From the NCBI GenBank assembly GCA_028868695.1, contig JAGWTZ010000004.1, positions 37,186-101,185 on the forward strand: a stretch of 64,000 nucleotides of DNA. The letters run 5' to 3'. The notes below the pieces were generated by a model that saw only the letters and a program-made list of their open reading frames with translations, searched no databases and was not told where the DNA came from. The translations under genes and the position numbers were made by a program. This document shows positions 43,060 to 51,821 of this stretch, one piece after another (positions within the stretch are counted from its first letter, which is position 1; each line of letters begins with the position of its first letter). Source of the DNA: Alphaproteobacteria bacterium. Lineage in GTDB: Bacteria > Pseudomonadota > Alphaproteobacteria > Rhizobiales > Aestuariivirgaceae.

Positions 43060-43311
43060 TTACCAATAGACCGGCCGGCACACTCTCACATTCACCGGCC
43101 AGCCATGGCGCCAGCTGTGCCGCCACCAGCAGCGGACGCGGTAATCCGGTCCGTCCCAGAACATGGGCGCAAACACTGGCCCGCCCCAATAATGGTGGTG
43201 GTGCCACCGCCAATGATGCCATGGCTGCGCTTCGGCCGGGGCGGCAGCAAGGCCCGCCGCGGCCACGAGGGTTGCAGCCGTCACGGCTGCGATTGAAAAT
43301 GTCCTGATCAT
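43060..43311 (-). CDS. Small secreted His/Trp/Arg-rich protein 2
   Basis: The 83-residue product has a Sec signal (MIRTFSIAAVTAATLVAAAG, cleavage near AEAQ). The mature part starts PWHHWRWHHHHYWGG and ends RVCRPVYW, with two Cys. Its start site is weak; GTG 43320 is an in-frame alternative. It sits 99 bp downstream-wise from protein 1's start on the same strand. It and protein 1 look like paralogues. Confidence 0.7.
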   Translation of the reverse strand: MIRTFSIAAVTAATLVAAAGLAAAPAEAQPWHHWRWHHHHYWGGPVFAPMFWDGPDYRVRCWWRHSWRHGWPVNVRVCRPVYW

Positions 43312-43357
43312 GTCATGCACTCACAAAGGGAAAGCCGCCGTCCCTTTTGTTTCGTGG

Positions 43358-43546
43358 TCAGTTGCACCAATGGCGCACGATGCGGTGATGGTGCCGCCAC
43401 ACGACAACCCGGTGGCAATGGTGGTGATGCCAGCCGCGGTGCCAGCCCGGATGCCAGGGGCGCGCCTCGGCAGAACCGGTCATGACGCCAGCGCCCACCA
43501 GCAAGCTGGCAGCGGTGGCGGCGGCAAGGGTGAATGATTTCAACAT
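43358..43546 (-). CDS. Small secreted His-rich protein 3
   Basis: The 62-residue product has a Sec signal (MLKSFTLAAATAASLLVGAG, cleavage near AEAR). The mature part is PWHPGWHRGWHHHHCHRVVV followed by WRHHHRIVRHWCN, 12 His and two Cys in about 33 residues. GAGGAAACC precedes ATG 43546. The wording PWH after the cleavage site is shared with protein 2. Confidence 0.7.
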   Translation of the reverse strand: MLKSFTLAAATAASLLVGAGVMTGSAEARPWHPGWHRGWHHHHCHRVVVWRHHHRIVRHWCN

Positions 43547-43730
43547 GGTTTCCTCACTTGGTTGGTTGGCGTTGCCTGCCGACACAAGTGAGACGTGACC
43601 GCAATGCAATCTCCGTCGCCATCAAGCGGAAATTTGTAAAAAAGTGTAACGGCTGGCCCGCAAGCGGCTCACAAGCGCCCGCAGCCCGGGCTTTCGCCCA
43701 GGCTGATGCCGGCGTTCGCGGTGCTGCGGC

Positions 43731-43931
43731 TTATTTCGAAGGCGGGCAGGGCACGGCAATGCCGTTGCAATAGATCTTTGGCCCGCCAATGAAGCTGTGG
43801 TGGCTGTGGCCGCCATGCTGGCGCAAGTGATGGGGGTGATGATGCTTGCGGCCCTTGTGCCCCTTGGCCTCGGCGCTTTGCACTGCGCCAAAGGCAATGA
43901 GCATCGCCGCCAGAACAAGCGCGAACTTCAT
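43731..43931 (-). CDS. Small secreted His/Lys-rich protein 4
   Basis: The 66-residue product has a Sec signal (MKFALVLAAMLIAFGAVQSA, cleavage near AEAK). The mature part reads KGHKGRKHHHPHHLRQHGGH, then a C-terminal GGPKIYCNGIAVPCPPSK with two Cys. AAGGAG precedes the ATG at ideal distance. It differs in sequence from proteins 1-3 but shares size, export and His richness. Confidence 0.7.
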   Translation of the reverse strand: MKFALVLAAMLIAFGAVQSAEAKGHKGRKHHHPHHLRQHGGHSHHSFIGGPKIYCNGIAVPCPPSK

Positions 43932-43994
43932 GCCAAGCTCCTTATGGTGCGAAGGCTGCTCGCCGATTGTGGAAACCGTGTGGCAGCCTAGAGA

Positions 43995-44456
43995 TCAGCC
44001 CAGCAGGCTTTTGACGATGCCGCCCGCCTTGCCCATGTCCATCTGGCCGGAGAACTTGGCCTTCAACTCGGCCATCACCTTGCCCATGTCCTTGATGCTG
44101 GCGGCGCCAATCGCCGCGATCACCCCGGCCACGGCGGCCTTGGCTTCCTCTTCGCTCATCTGCTTGGGCATGTAGGTTTGGATGATCTCCATCTCCTCCT
44201 TCTCGCCCGCCGCCAGTTCCGGCCGCCCGCCCTTTTCAAAGGCGGCGATGGAGTCCTGGCGCTGCTTCACCATCTTGGCGAACACGTCAAGAATGGCGGC
44301 ATCGGGGATCAGGTCAGAGTTGTGGCCATCAGTGCGCGAGTTGATGTCCTTCTCCTTGATCGCCGATTGCATCAGGCGAATGGTCGCCAGCTTCTTCTTG
44401 TCGCCGCCCTTCATGGCGTCTTTCATGTCGGCAGTCAGCTTTTCGCGCAGGCTCAT
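43995..44456 (-). CDS. GatB/YqeY-domain protein
   Basis: The 153-residue protein is the free-standing YqeY type: MSLREKLTADMKDAMKGGDK at the start, LATIRLMQSAIKEKDINSR, and the tail domain with MPKQMSEEEAKAAVAGVIAA. The domain is also the C-terminal tRNA-binding part of GatB; the stand-alone protein's role is unsettled. It is divergent from carA, an order seen in many alphaproteobacteria. Confidence 0.92.
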   Translation of the reverse strand: MSLREKLTADMKDAMKGGDKKKLATIRLMQSAIKEKDINSRTDGHNSDLIPDAAILDVFAKMVKQRQDSIAAFEKGGRPELAAGEKEEMEIIQTYMPKQMSEEEAKAAVAGVIAAIGAASIKDMGKVMAELKAKFSGQMDMGKAGGIVKSLLG

Positions 44457-44564
44457 GTTCCAAATCCTTCAAAGTTGCGGCCCAGATAGTCCTTATTGGC
44501 CAGCGCTTCAACCTTGACGGGGCAGGGCAGAATGCCTATCCCCTCCCAAATTCCGGAGAATCCC

Positions 44565-45776
44565 ATGCCCGCCACAAAAGCCCCCAAAAAGGCCAAGCCG
44601 AAAACACGCGCCCCCTTTGGCGATTGGCCGCAGGAAAAGGTGACAGCCGTTCTCGTGCTGGCCGATGGCACGGTGATTGAGGGCCAGGGCTTCGGCGCGG
44701 AGGGCGAGGCGGTGGCCGAAGTCTGCTTCAACACCGCGATGACCGGCTATCAGGAAATCCTGACAGACCCGTCCTACGCCGGCCAGATCGTCACCTTCAC
44801 CTTCCCGCACATCGGCAATGTCGGCACCAATGATGAAGACATTGAAACAACCAACCTCGCCGCCTCCGCCGCGGTGAAGGGCCTCATCGTCAAGCAGCCG
44901 GTGACACCGCCCGCCAACTACCGCTCGGCCAAGGACTTCAACGCGTGGGCGAAGGCCCGCGGCATCATCGGCCTGTCGGGCGTGGACACCCGCGCGCTGA
45001 CCAACCTGATCCGCGAGAAGGGCATGCCCAACGGCGTCATCGCCCACAACGCCAAGGGCAAGTTTGATCTGAAGAAGCTGCACAAGATGGCCGCCGATTG
45101 GCCGGGCCTCGTGGGCCTTGATCTGGCCAAGGATGTCTCCCTCACCCAGCGCATGGAGTGGGATGAGAAGCTGTGGGATTGGAAGACGGGCTATGAGCAT
45201 GGCCAAGGCAAGCTCAAGGTCGTGGCGGTGGATTATGGCCTGAAGCGCAACATCCTGCGCTGCCTTGCCAGCGCGGGATGCAATGTGACAGTGGTGCCCG
45301 CCACCGCCAAGGCGGAGGACATTCTGGCCATGAAGCCCGATGGCATCTTCCTCTCCAACGGCCCGGGCGACCCGGCCGCCACGGGTGAATATGCCGTTCC
45401 CGAAATCAAGAAGCTGGTGGACTCAGGCAAACCGGTTTTCGGCATTTGCCTCGGCCATCAGATGCTGGCCATCGCGCTGGGCGCCAAGACGGTCAAGATG
45501 CATCAGGGCCACCACGGCGCCAACCACCCGGTGAAGGACTTCACCACAGGCAAGGTTGAGATCGTGTCGATGAATCACGGCTTCGCGGTGGACAAGGCCA
45601 CCTTGCCCAAAGGTGTGGTGGAAACGCATGTCAGCCTGTTCGACGGCTCCAACTGCGGCCTCGCCCTGGAAGGCAAGCCCGTGTTCAGCGTGCAGCATCA
45701 CCCCGAAGCCTCACCGGGCCCGCAGGACTCGCATTATTTGTTCAAGCGCTTTGTGGGGATGATGGAGCGGGGTTAA
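44565..45776 (+). CDS. carA: Carbamoyl-phosphate synthase, small (glutaminase) subunit
   Basis: The 403-residue protein has an N-terminal CarA domain ([20 protein letters not shown]) and a class-I glutamine amidotransferase domain with the nucleophile in [17 protein letters not shown] and the His/Glu in [12 protein letters not shown]. It feeds ammonia to CarB for arginine and pyrimidine synthesis. ATG 44565 follows GGAG by six bases. carB is not adjacent within view. Confidence 0.97.
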   Translation: MPATKAPKKAKPKTRAPFGDWPQEKVTAVLVLADGTVIEGQGFGAEGEAVAEVCFNTAMTGYQEILTDPSYAGQIVTFTFPHIGNVGTNDEDIETTNLAASAAVKGLIVKQPVTPPANYRSAKDFNAWAKARGIIGLSGVDTRALTNLIREKGMPNGVIAHNAKGKFDLKKLHKMAADWPGLVGLDLAKDVSLTQRMEWDEKLWDWKTGYEHGQGKLKVVAVDYGLKRNILRCLASAGCNVTVVPATAKAEDILAMKPDGIFLSNGPGDPAATGEYAVPEIKKLVDSGKPVFGICLGHQMLAIALGAKTVKMHQGHHGANHPVKDFTTGKVEIVSMNHGFAVDKATLPKGVVETHVSLFDGSNCGLALEGKPVFSVQHHPEASPGPQDSHYLFKRFVGMMERG

Positions 45777-45830
45777 GCGTTGCCCACGCTGCAATGATGT
45801 CTTGGTGGTAAAAGCACGGGGAGGATTTTC

Positions 45831-46802
45831 ATGAAAAGCAAACAACTGGGCAATTCCGGCCTGAAGGTCTCCGAACTCTGCGTGGGCTGCATGACATTTG
45901 GCGAGCCTGGCCGTGGAGGCCATAGCTGGACATTGTCGGAAGACCAGTCCCGCCCCCTGATCCGCCAGGCCTATGAGGCGGGCGTCAATTTCTTTGACAC
46001 GGCCAACGTCTATTCGGATGGCTCGTCCGAAGAGATCCTCGGCAGGGTGTTGTGGGAGCTGGCCCCGCGCGAGGAGATCATCCTCGCAACCAAGGTGTTT
46101 GGCGATGCAAGGCCCGAACGCCAGGGCCTTTCGCGCCGCTTGATCTTCCAGCAAATTGAGGCTTCGCTGAAACGGCTCAACACCGACCATGTGGACCTCT
46201 ACCAGATCCACCGCTGGGATGCTGCAACGCCGATCGAAGAAACAATGGAAGCCCTGCATGATGTGGTGAAGGCCGGCAAGGCGCGCTACATCGGAGCCTC
46301 CACCATGTATGCCTGGCAATTTGCCAAGGCGCAGGAAGTGGCCAAGACCAATGGCTGGACGCGCTTCATCTCGATGCAGAACCAGTTGAACCTGATCTAC
46401 CGCGAGGAAGAGCGTGAGATGATCCCGCTCTGCCTTGATCAGGGTGTGGGGCTCATTCCCTGGTCGCCCATCGCCCGGGGCAGACTGGCGCGTCCGCAAG
46501 GCACGGTCACGGCCCGCGCCCAAACCGACAATTATCAGAAGATGCTTTATGACAAGACCGAGGCGCAGGATGGCCTGATCATCCAGGCAGTGGAAGCGAT
46601 TGCCAATGAACTGAAGCGCCCCATGGCCCATGTGGCCCTTGCCTGGGTGCGACAGAAGGCAGGTGTGGCCGCGCCGATCATCGGCTTCTCCAAGTCCCAG
46701 CAATTGGCCGAAGCGATTGCGGGATTGGACCTCGTGCTGAGTGCAGAGCAGATGGCCAAACTCGAATCTCCATATGTGCCTCATGCATTGGTCGGATTCT
46801 GA
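45831..46802 (+). CDS. Aldo/keto reductase
   Basis: The 323-residue barrel enzyme has the catalytic Asp/Tyr in FFDTANVYSDGSSEEILGRV, the Lys in EIILATKVF and the His in VDLYQIHRWD. It reduces aldehydes or ketones with NADPH. GAGGATTTTC precedes the ATG. It lies 12 bp before an epimerase-type gene, so they form an operon. Substrate unknown; less like the twin reductases at 57990 and 59015 than those are to each other. Confidence 0.92.
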   Translation: MKSKQLGNSGLKVSELCVGCMTFGEPGRGGHSWTLSEDQSRPLIRQAYEAGVNFFDTANVYSDGSSEEILGRVLWELAPREEIILATKVFGDARPERQGLSRRLIFQQIEASLKRLNTDHVDLYQIHRWDAATPIEETMEALHDVVKAGKARYIGASTMYAWQFAKAQEVAKTNGWTRFISMQNQLNLIYREEEREMIPLCLDQGVGLIPWSPIARGRLARPQGTVTARAQTDNYQKMLYDKTEAQDGLIIQAVEAIANELKRPMAHVALAWVRQKAGVAAPIIGFSKSQQLAEAIAGLDLVLSAEQMAKLESPYVPHALVGF

Positions 46803-46814
46803 GGAGGCAGGACA

Positions 46815-47663
46815 ATGCGCATTGTTGTGACTGGTGGGAGTGGCAAGCTCGGCCTCGAATGTGTGCGCCAGCTGGTAGCGGCCGGACATGAGGTCATCAG
46901 CCTCGATCAAACATTGCCACGGGAAAATCTCTGCCGATCCATGCGCGTCGATTTCCGCGACTATGGGCAGGTGCTGGAATGCTTCACGCATATTGATGGC
47001 GGCTGGGAAAAGCCCGATGCTGTCCTGCACCTCGCGGCCATTCCCGGCCCGTCCAACGCCGCCAACGCCGCGCTGTTTCACAACAACACCACAGTTTCCT
47101 TCAATGTTTTCTGGGCAGCCAAGGCAGCGGGCATCAAGAACGTCGTTTGGGCAAGCTCGGAAACGCTGACCGGTGTTCCCTTCGATCAACCACCGCCCTA
47201 CCTGCCCATGGACGAAGAAACTCCACGCCGCCCAGAGACTGCCTATGCACTTTCAAAGTTGCTGGATGAAGTCATGGCGGAAGAGTTCTGCCGATGGGAC
47301 CCGGAGCTGAAAATGATCGGCCTGCGCTTTTCCTATGTGAAGACGCGTGCCGAGCAGAAGGAGTTCGCCGCACTCCATGATGACGCGCGCAAGCAGTATT
47401 GGAATTTCTGGTCATATATCGACGCAGAGGACGGCGCCGCTGCCGCTGTGCTCGCGGTGGAACGCAAGACGAAGGGCCTTGAACTCTATCTCATCGCCAG
47501 CCCAGACACCGTGATGGAACGCCCCACGGCGGACCTGCTGGCCGAAGTCTTCCCGAAGGTGGCCGTGCGCGGCGATATCGCTGGCAACATGTCTCTTCTT
47601 TCTACGCGCAAGGCGCAGCGAGTTCTGGGCTGGAAGCCGAAGAACAGCTGGCGAGAAGCCTGA
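46815..47663 (+). CDS. NAD-dependent epimerase/dehydratase-family protein
   Basis: The 282-residue extended SDR has VTGGSGKLGLECVRQLVAAG for cofactor, HLAAIPGPSNAA, the Ser region WASSETLTGVPF and YALSKLLDEV with Tyr and Lys. GAGGAGG-type sequence precedes the ATG. Paired with the aldo/keto reductase, it may work on a sugar or sugar acid. Substrate unknown. Confidence 0.88.
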   Translation: MRIVVTGGSGKLGLECVRQLVAAGHEVISLDQTLPRENLCRSMRVDFRDYGQVLECFTHIDGGWEKPDAVLHLAAIPGPSNAANAALFHNNTTVSFNVFWAAKAAGIKNVVWASSETLTGVPFDQPPPYLPMDEETPRRPETAYALSKLLDEVMAEEFCRWDPELKMIGLRFSYVKTRAEQKEFAALHDDARKQYWNFWSYIDAEDGAAAAVLAVERKTKGLELYLIASPDTVMERPTADLLAEVFPKVAVRGDIAGNMSLLSTRKAQRVLGWKPKNSWREA

Positions 47664-47804
47664 GCGAAGGATTGCTTCAGCGTCATCGCGTGCAACTGCC
47701 GAAAAGCCGCTCGGGCGGGAACTAAACGTCTGTACAAGGCTAGTGGCAGACTGGCTCGGAATTGATATTCAACCACCCAGTTGACAATCGCCTTTCCTTC
47801 ATCC

Positions 47805-47828
47805 ATATTCAACTTTATGGTTGAATAT
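47805..47828. promoter_or_regulatory. Perfect 9-6-9 palindrome over the ArsR-family start codon
   Basis: ATATTCAAC (47805-47813) and GTTGAATAT (47820-47828) flank TTTATG, which holds the start codon. A further half-site, ATATTCAAC, lies near 47764. Placement over the start fits autorepression by the ArsR-type protein. Confidence 0.75.
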
Positions 47829-48191
47829 CTGTCGTCATCCCTCGATCCGGTTTTCCACGCCCTGGGCGATGCCACGCGGCGGGCCATGTTGCGGCAACTG
47901 GCGCAATCCCCGCGCAGCGTCACTGAACTAGCGGCCCCGCATGACATGTCGCTCGCCGCTGCCTCAAAGCACATCAAGGTGCTCGAATCCGCCGGCCTCA
48001 TTTCCCGCGAGGTGCAGGGCCGCACCCACACCTGCCGCCTCAATGCGGCCCCCCTGGCCAGCGCGCAAGAGTGGCTGAGCTACTACGAGAAGTTCTGGAC
48101 CAGCCGCCTCGATGCCCTCGAAGCGCTGCTCAAGGCCGAAGATGCCGCCAAGGCAAAACCCAAATCCAAACCGCAACCCAAATCAAAGTGA
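47817..48191 (+). CDS. ArsR-family winged-helix regulator
   Basis: The 124-residue protein has PVFHALGDATRRAMLRQLAQ and the recognition region SLAAASKHIKVLESAGLISR. It lacks the metal-binding Cys motif of true ArsR and belongs to the kind paired with AHSA1/SRPBCC genes. The C-terminus is a Lys/Pro-rich tail (AKPKSKPQPKSK). ATG 47817 lies in the palindrome. Two SRPBCC genes follow closely. Confidence 0.88.
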   Translation: MVEYLSSSLDPVFHALGDATRRAMLRQLAQSPRSVTELAAPHDMSLAAASKHIKVLESAGLISREVQGRTHTCRLNAAPLASAQEWLSYYEKFWTSRLDALEALLKAEDAAKAKPKSKPQPKSK

Positions 48192-48202
48192 GGAGTATGA
48201 CC

Positions 48203-48745
48203 ATGAGCATCGCCACCCATATCGAAGACAACTACGGCAAAGTCAGCGCCCCGCGCACCCTTGTCATGCAGCGCCATCTGCCCGGCCCCATCGAGCGCGT
48301 GTGGGATTATCTCACCAAGTCAGACCTGCGCGCCCAGTGGCTGGCCTCGGGCGAGATGGAAATGCAGGCGGGCACGCCCGTTGAACTCGTCTGGCATCAC
48401 GACAAGACCACAACCCCGCCCGGCCAGCGCCCGGAGGGTGTGAACGCCGAAAGCCGTTTGCCATCGCGCGTCACGGTGTGTGAGCCGCCGCACAGACTGG
48501 GCTTCACCTTCTGGAGTGACTCGGAAGTGCTGATCGAGCTGAAGCAGGCGGGCAGCCGCGTGCTGCTCACGCTCACCCATTCCAAGTTGCCCTCGCGCTC
48601 GATGATGGTGGGCGTCAGCAGCGGCTGGCACGCGCATCTCGACGTGCTGGCCAAGCGCCTTGCTGGCGAGAAGGCCGAGAATTTCTGGGATCACCACACC
48701 GCCTACAAGGCCGAATATGAACAACGCATCCCGCAAAACGCTTGA
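48203..48745 (+). CDS. SRPBCC (AHSA1-type) protein 1
   Basis: The 180-residue protein has the AHSA1 start LVMQRHLPGPIERVWDYLTK and LRAQWLASGEMEMQAGTPVE, and ends with the HLDVLAKRLAGE region usual for this fold. Such proteins bind hydrophobic ligands or act as co-chaperones; ligand unknown. ATG 48203 is seven bases after AGGAG, better placed than ATG 48197. Confidence 0.85.
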   Translation: MSIATHIEDNYGKVSAPRTLVMQRHLPGPIERVWDYLTKSDLRAQWLASGEMEMQAGTPVELVWHHDKTTTPPGQRPEGVNAESRLPSRVTVCEPPHRLGFTFWSDSEVLIELKQAGSRVLLTLTHSKLPSRSMMVGVSSGWHAHLDVLAKRLAGEKAENFWDHHTAYKAEYEQRIPQNA

Positions 48746-48755
48746 GGAGGCAGAC

Positions 48756-49214
48756 ATGTCAGACAAGAGCTTCACCACGTCCTTCGCCGTGCCGCAAACA
48801 CCAGGCCAGGTCTTCGCCGCCATCACCAACCCGCGCGCCTGGTGGGGCGAGGGCATCATTGGCGAAACCGCAAAGCTTGGCGGCGAGTTCACCTATCGCC
48901 ACGGCCAAATCCACCTCAGCGTCCAGAAGATCACCGAACTGGTGCCGGACCAGAAACTCGTCTGGAAGATCACCAAAAGCGATCTCAGCTCCTTTCCAAA
49001 CCCCAGCGAATGGGATGGCACCGAAGTGGTTTTCGAAATCGCGCCCAAGGCCGGCAAGACCGAACTGAGGATCACCCATGCCGGCCTCACGCCGCAGGTC
49101 GAATGCTATGACGATTGCTCTGGCGGCTGGAGCTATTACCTCCACGAAAGCCTGAAGCCATTGATCGAAATCGGTCGCGGCCAGCCAGATCCCAAGTCCA
49201 AGGCCGCCGCCTAG
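48756..49214 (+). CDS. SRPBCC (AHSA1-type) protein 2
   Basis: The 152-residue protein has SFAVPQTPGQVFAAITNPRA then WWGEGIIGETAKLGGEFTYR, the common AHSA1 pattern, and a C-terminal WSYYLHESLKPLIEIGRGQP. GAGGAGG precedes the start. It is third in the ArsR-SRPBCC-SRPBCC operon and only distantly like protein 1. Ligand unknown. Confidence 0.85.
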   Translation: MSDKSFTTSFAVPQTPGQVFAAITNPRAWWGEGIIGETAKLGGEFTYRHGQIHLSVQKITELVPDQKLVWKITKSDLSSFPNPSEWDGTEVVFEIAPKAGKTELRITHAGLTPQVECYDDCSGGWSYYLHESLKPLIEIGRGQPDPKSKAAA

Positions 49215-49337
49215 GCGGTTCCTCACCAACCCTGCGCAAGCCTCACGCGGTGCATATTAAATTTTGTGCATCGCGTTGAGCGTGGGCCGCGGCAGGCGTA
49301 GCATCAGGCACCGGGGCGGAGTTTGGAGGATCTGAAC

Positions 49338-49859
49338 ATGCGCAATTCTGTCTCGTTCTGTGCGGCCCTCGCTCTTGCGGCTCTTGCCGTTCCCCTGCAC
49401 GTCAAAAGCGCCAGCGCCGCCTCGCCCTATCAATGCAAGGCCGCCACCGAAAAGGCCGCCATTCTCTGCTGTGAAACTGCCATGCGAACCGGCCCCAAGC
49501 CTTGGGTGCCCGGCGCCAACAACACCTGCAAGAGCATGGTCAGCTGCGGCGGCCCGCTTGGCGTCAGAACGCGCTGCCAGATCCTGCCCCCGACCACCAA
49601 CCTGAACTCGCATCAGGATACGCCGCCGCGCCAAGATGTTTCAGACATCCGCCTGAAATATGGCCTCACGCTGGTGGGCACCACTGCCTATGGCCTGCCG
49701 CTTTATACCTTCCACTACACTTTCAAGCCCGGCCTGTTCGAAGGCGTCATGGCCCAGGATGTGCTGAAGGTGAAGCCGGAGGCCGTGTCAGTGGGCGCTG
49801 ATGGCTATTACCGCGTGAACTATGAGCTGCTCGGCATCCACATGCGGCAACTGCAATAA
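49338..49859 (+). CDS. Secreted protein with Cys-rich region and S74-like C-terminal module
   Basis: The 173-residue product has a Sec signal (MRNSVSFCAALALAALAVPL, cleavage near ASAA), a segment with six Cys (residues about 35-88), and a C-terminal stretch like the peptidase S74 intramolecular chaperone: DVSDIRLKYGLTLV, then TFHYTFKPGLFEGVMAQDVL and GYYRVNYELLGI. The Ser and Lys of the self-cleaving SDxxLK motif are both present. S74 modules normally end phage tail spikes; no phage genes are near. ATG 49338 follows GGAGG by eight bases. Function unknown. Confidence 0.7.
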   Translation: MRNSVSFCAALALAALAVPLHVKSASAASPYQCKAATEKAAILCCETAMRTGPKPWVPGANNTCKSMVSCGGPLGVRTRCQILPPTTNLNSHQDTPPRQDVSDIRLKYGLTLVGTTAYGLPLYTFHYTFKPGLFEGVMAQDVLKVKPEAVSVGADGYYRVNYELLGIHMRQLQ

Positions 49860-49889
49860 GGCTGCGGCGCAGGTGGATGCGGCGGGCCG

Positions 49890-50543
49890 CTAAAGCCCAA
49901 ACACCTGCGCCACGCTTTGCCCAGCGGCCAGCTTTGCCTGCCATTCGCTCTCCAGCTTCAGCTTGGCTTCGCAGCCGCTGATCAACTGGTGTGCAAGGGC
50001 AGGGTTGATCACTGCAAGCCCGTCATCATCGCCGCTCACAATGTCTCCGGGTTTCACGGCAAGCCCGCCAAAGGTCACGGTTGCGTTCAATTCGCCATGC
50101 GCCGCACCCGTAGGCCCACGCGGCGTCACCGAGCGGCTGTACATCGCAAAATCGTTCCAGCCTGCCAGCTCTGCTACATCGCGGATCGCCCCATCGCACA
50201 CCACGCCTGCTGCACCCTTGCGCCGCAAGTGCCCGCCGAGGATTTCGCCAATCATCGCGTGCTGCCCATGGCCCTGCGCGGCAATCACCAGCACATCGCC
50301 GGCGCCCACCAAATCAAGCGCCCGCAGCACCGCGCCAAAATCCGGCGGCGCGCAAAGCGCCGTCACCGCCCGGCCAAACAGCCGTGGCTGCTGGCCGGCA
50401 GGCCGCAAGGGGCGGATCACCGGATCAACCAGGCAGGCGCCAGCGCTGGTGTCGGCAATCACCGCCACGGGAACCTGCCGCCAGCGCTGCAACAGATCAG
50501 CCTCAATGGCCTCCACGGCCGGAGTGTGAACAACAATGCTCAT
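49890..50543 (-). CDS. RraA-family protein (aldolase/RraA-like)
   Basis: The 217-residue protein has the RraA/HMG-aldolase pattern: GGHLRRKGAAGVVCDGAIRD followed by SRSVTPRGPTG. Members include 4-hydroxy-4-methyl-2-oxoglutarate aldolase, oxaloacetate decarboxylases and the RNase E inhibitor RraA; the RD pair is the metal/substrate site in the aldolases. It overlaps the aminotransferase by four bases, suggesting a catabolic role with an oxo-acid. Confidence 0.85.
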   Translation of the reverse strand: MSIVVHTPAVEAIEADLLQRWRQVPVAVIADTSAGACLVDPVIRPLRPAGQQPRLFGRAVTALCAPPDFGAVLRALDLVGAGDVLVIAAQGHGQHAMIGEILGGHLRRKGAAGVVCDGAIRDVAELAGWNDFAMYSRSVTPRGPTGAAHGELNATVTFGGLAVKPGDIVSGDDDGLAVINPALAHQLISGCEAKLKLESEWQAKLAAGQSVAQVFGL

Positions 50544-51739
50544 GGGTGCGCCATCTGCTCCTTGGCCAGCGCGCCCAGCGCCGCCATGCCCTTGATGATC
50601 ATCTCGTCCGGCTGGCCGGAAAAATTGAAGCGCGCATGATTGGCCTCTTCCTGCTGCGGGAAGAAGCCGGCCCCCGGCACAAAGGCCACCTTGGCCTTGC
50701 CCAGCGCCTGTTCGCGCAGGAAGCGCGCCGTGTCAAAGCCGCGCGGAAAGGTCAGCCAGGTGAACAGCCCGCCGTCCGGGTCGGTGCAGCGCACCTCCTG
50801 CGGAAAATGCCGCCGCACCATGTCCAGCATCAGCTCCTTCTTGCGCAGGTAAGCGGCGCGCAGCACCTGCACATGGCCGTCAAGGTCATGCCGCTCCATG
50901 AACAGCGAGGCCGCCGCCATGTTCAGCGTGCTGCATTGCGTGTCGGCCGCCAGCTTGAGAAGACCCAGACGGCCAATCACCTCCGCCGTGGCCACCGCCC
51001 AGCCCAGCCGCAGCCCCGGCGCAAGAATTTTGGAGAAGCTGCCCAGCATGATCACCCGGCCTTCGCTGTCCATGCTCTTCAGTGTCGGCGGCGCTTCGCC
51101 GGAATAGCGCAGCTCGCGGTAGGCCGTGTCTTCGAGAATGGTGAAGTCATAAGTCTTGGCCAGTGCCAGCAGATGCGCGCGCCGCTCCGCCGTCATTGTC
51201 ACGCCACTGGGGTTCTGGAATTCAGGGATCGTGTAGAGAAGCTTGGGCCGCACGCCTGCTTTCAACTGCCGCTCCAGCTCATCGGTCTTCATGCCATGCT
51301 CATCCATGGCGATGCCCACATAGCGCGGCTGGCAGGGGTTGAAGGCAATGAGCGCGCCGAGAAAGGTCGGGCTCTCGGTCACAATGATGTCACCGGGGTC
51401 CACCAGCATCTTGGCAACCAGGTCCAGCCCCTGCTGGCTGCCTTGCAGGATCAACAGGTTTTCAACCGCGCAAGGCGTGCCAAGCCTGGTCACGCGCGCC
51501 GCCAGCTGGTTGCGCAGCTTAGGGTCGCCGTCTGACACTGTATATTGCAGGCTCTGCGCGCCCCGCTCCAGGATAGCCACCTGAAACACTTCGTTGAGTT
51601 GCCGTGTGGGAAACAGCGTGCCGTCGGGATAGCCGCCCGCGAAGGAAATCAATTCCGGGTCCGCGCCGAATTTCAGAAGCTCGCCAATGGCATTGGGCTG
51701 CACATGGTCCATGCGCTGGGCGAAGTGAAGTGGGGGCAT
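50540..51739 (-). CDS. PLP-dependent aminotransferase (class I/II, LysN/KAT-like)
   Basis: The 399-residue fold-type I protein has the PLP-lysine motif VIMLGSFSKILAPGLRLGWA, the N-terminal FAGGYPDGTLFP and ILQGSQQGLDLVAKML. It resembles 2-aminoadipate/kynurenine aminotransferases, but the donor is not certain. It is upstream of and coupled to the RraA-like gene. Confidence 0.9.
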   Translation of the reverse strand: MPPLHFAQRMDHVQPNAIGELLKFGADPELISFAGGYPDGTLFPTRQLNEVFQVAILERGAQSLQYTVSDGDPKLRNQLAARVTRLGTPCAVENLLILQGSQQGLDLVAKMLVDPGDIIVTESPTFLGALIAFNPCQPRYVGIAMDEHGMKTDELERQLKAGVRPKLLYTIPEFQNPSGVTMTAERRAHLLALAKTYDFTILEDTAYRELRYSGEAPPTLKSMDSEGRVIMLGSFSKILAPGLRLGWAVATAEVIGRLGLLKLAADTQCSTLNMAAASLFMERHDLDGHVQVLRAAYLRKKELMLDMVRRHFPQEVRCTDPDGGLFTWLTFPRGFDTARFLREQALGKAKVAFVPGAGFFPQQEEANHARFNFSGQPDEMIIKGMAALGALAKEQMAHP

Positions 51740-51821
51740 GGCATGTCCGCTGTCAGGGGTGGCGAAAGATCAGTGGCCAAACCATGCCACGCTTCGCCCC
51801 CGCCTGCCAAGCGCTGGCCCC

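Noticed and set aside
49338..49859. Prophage remnant around the S74-like protein
   Set aside because: The protein has a signal peptide and neighbours are ordinary chromosomal genes; no other phage gene is seen.
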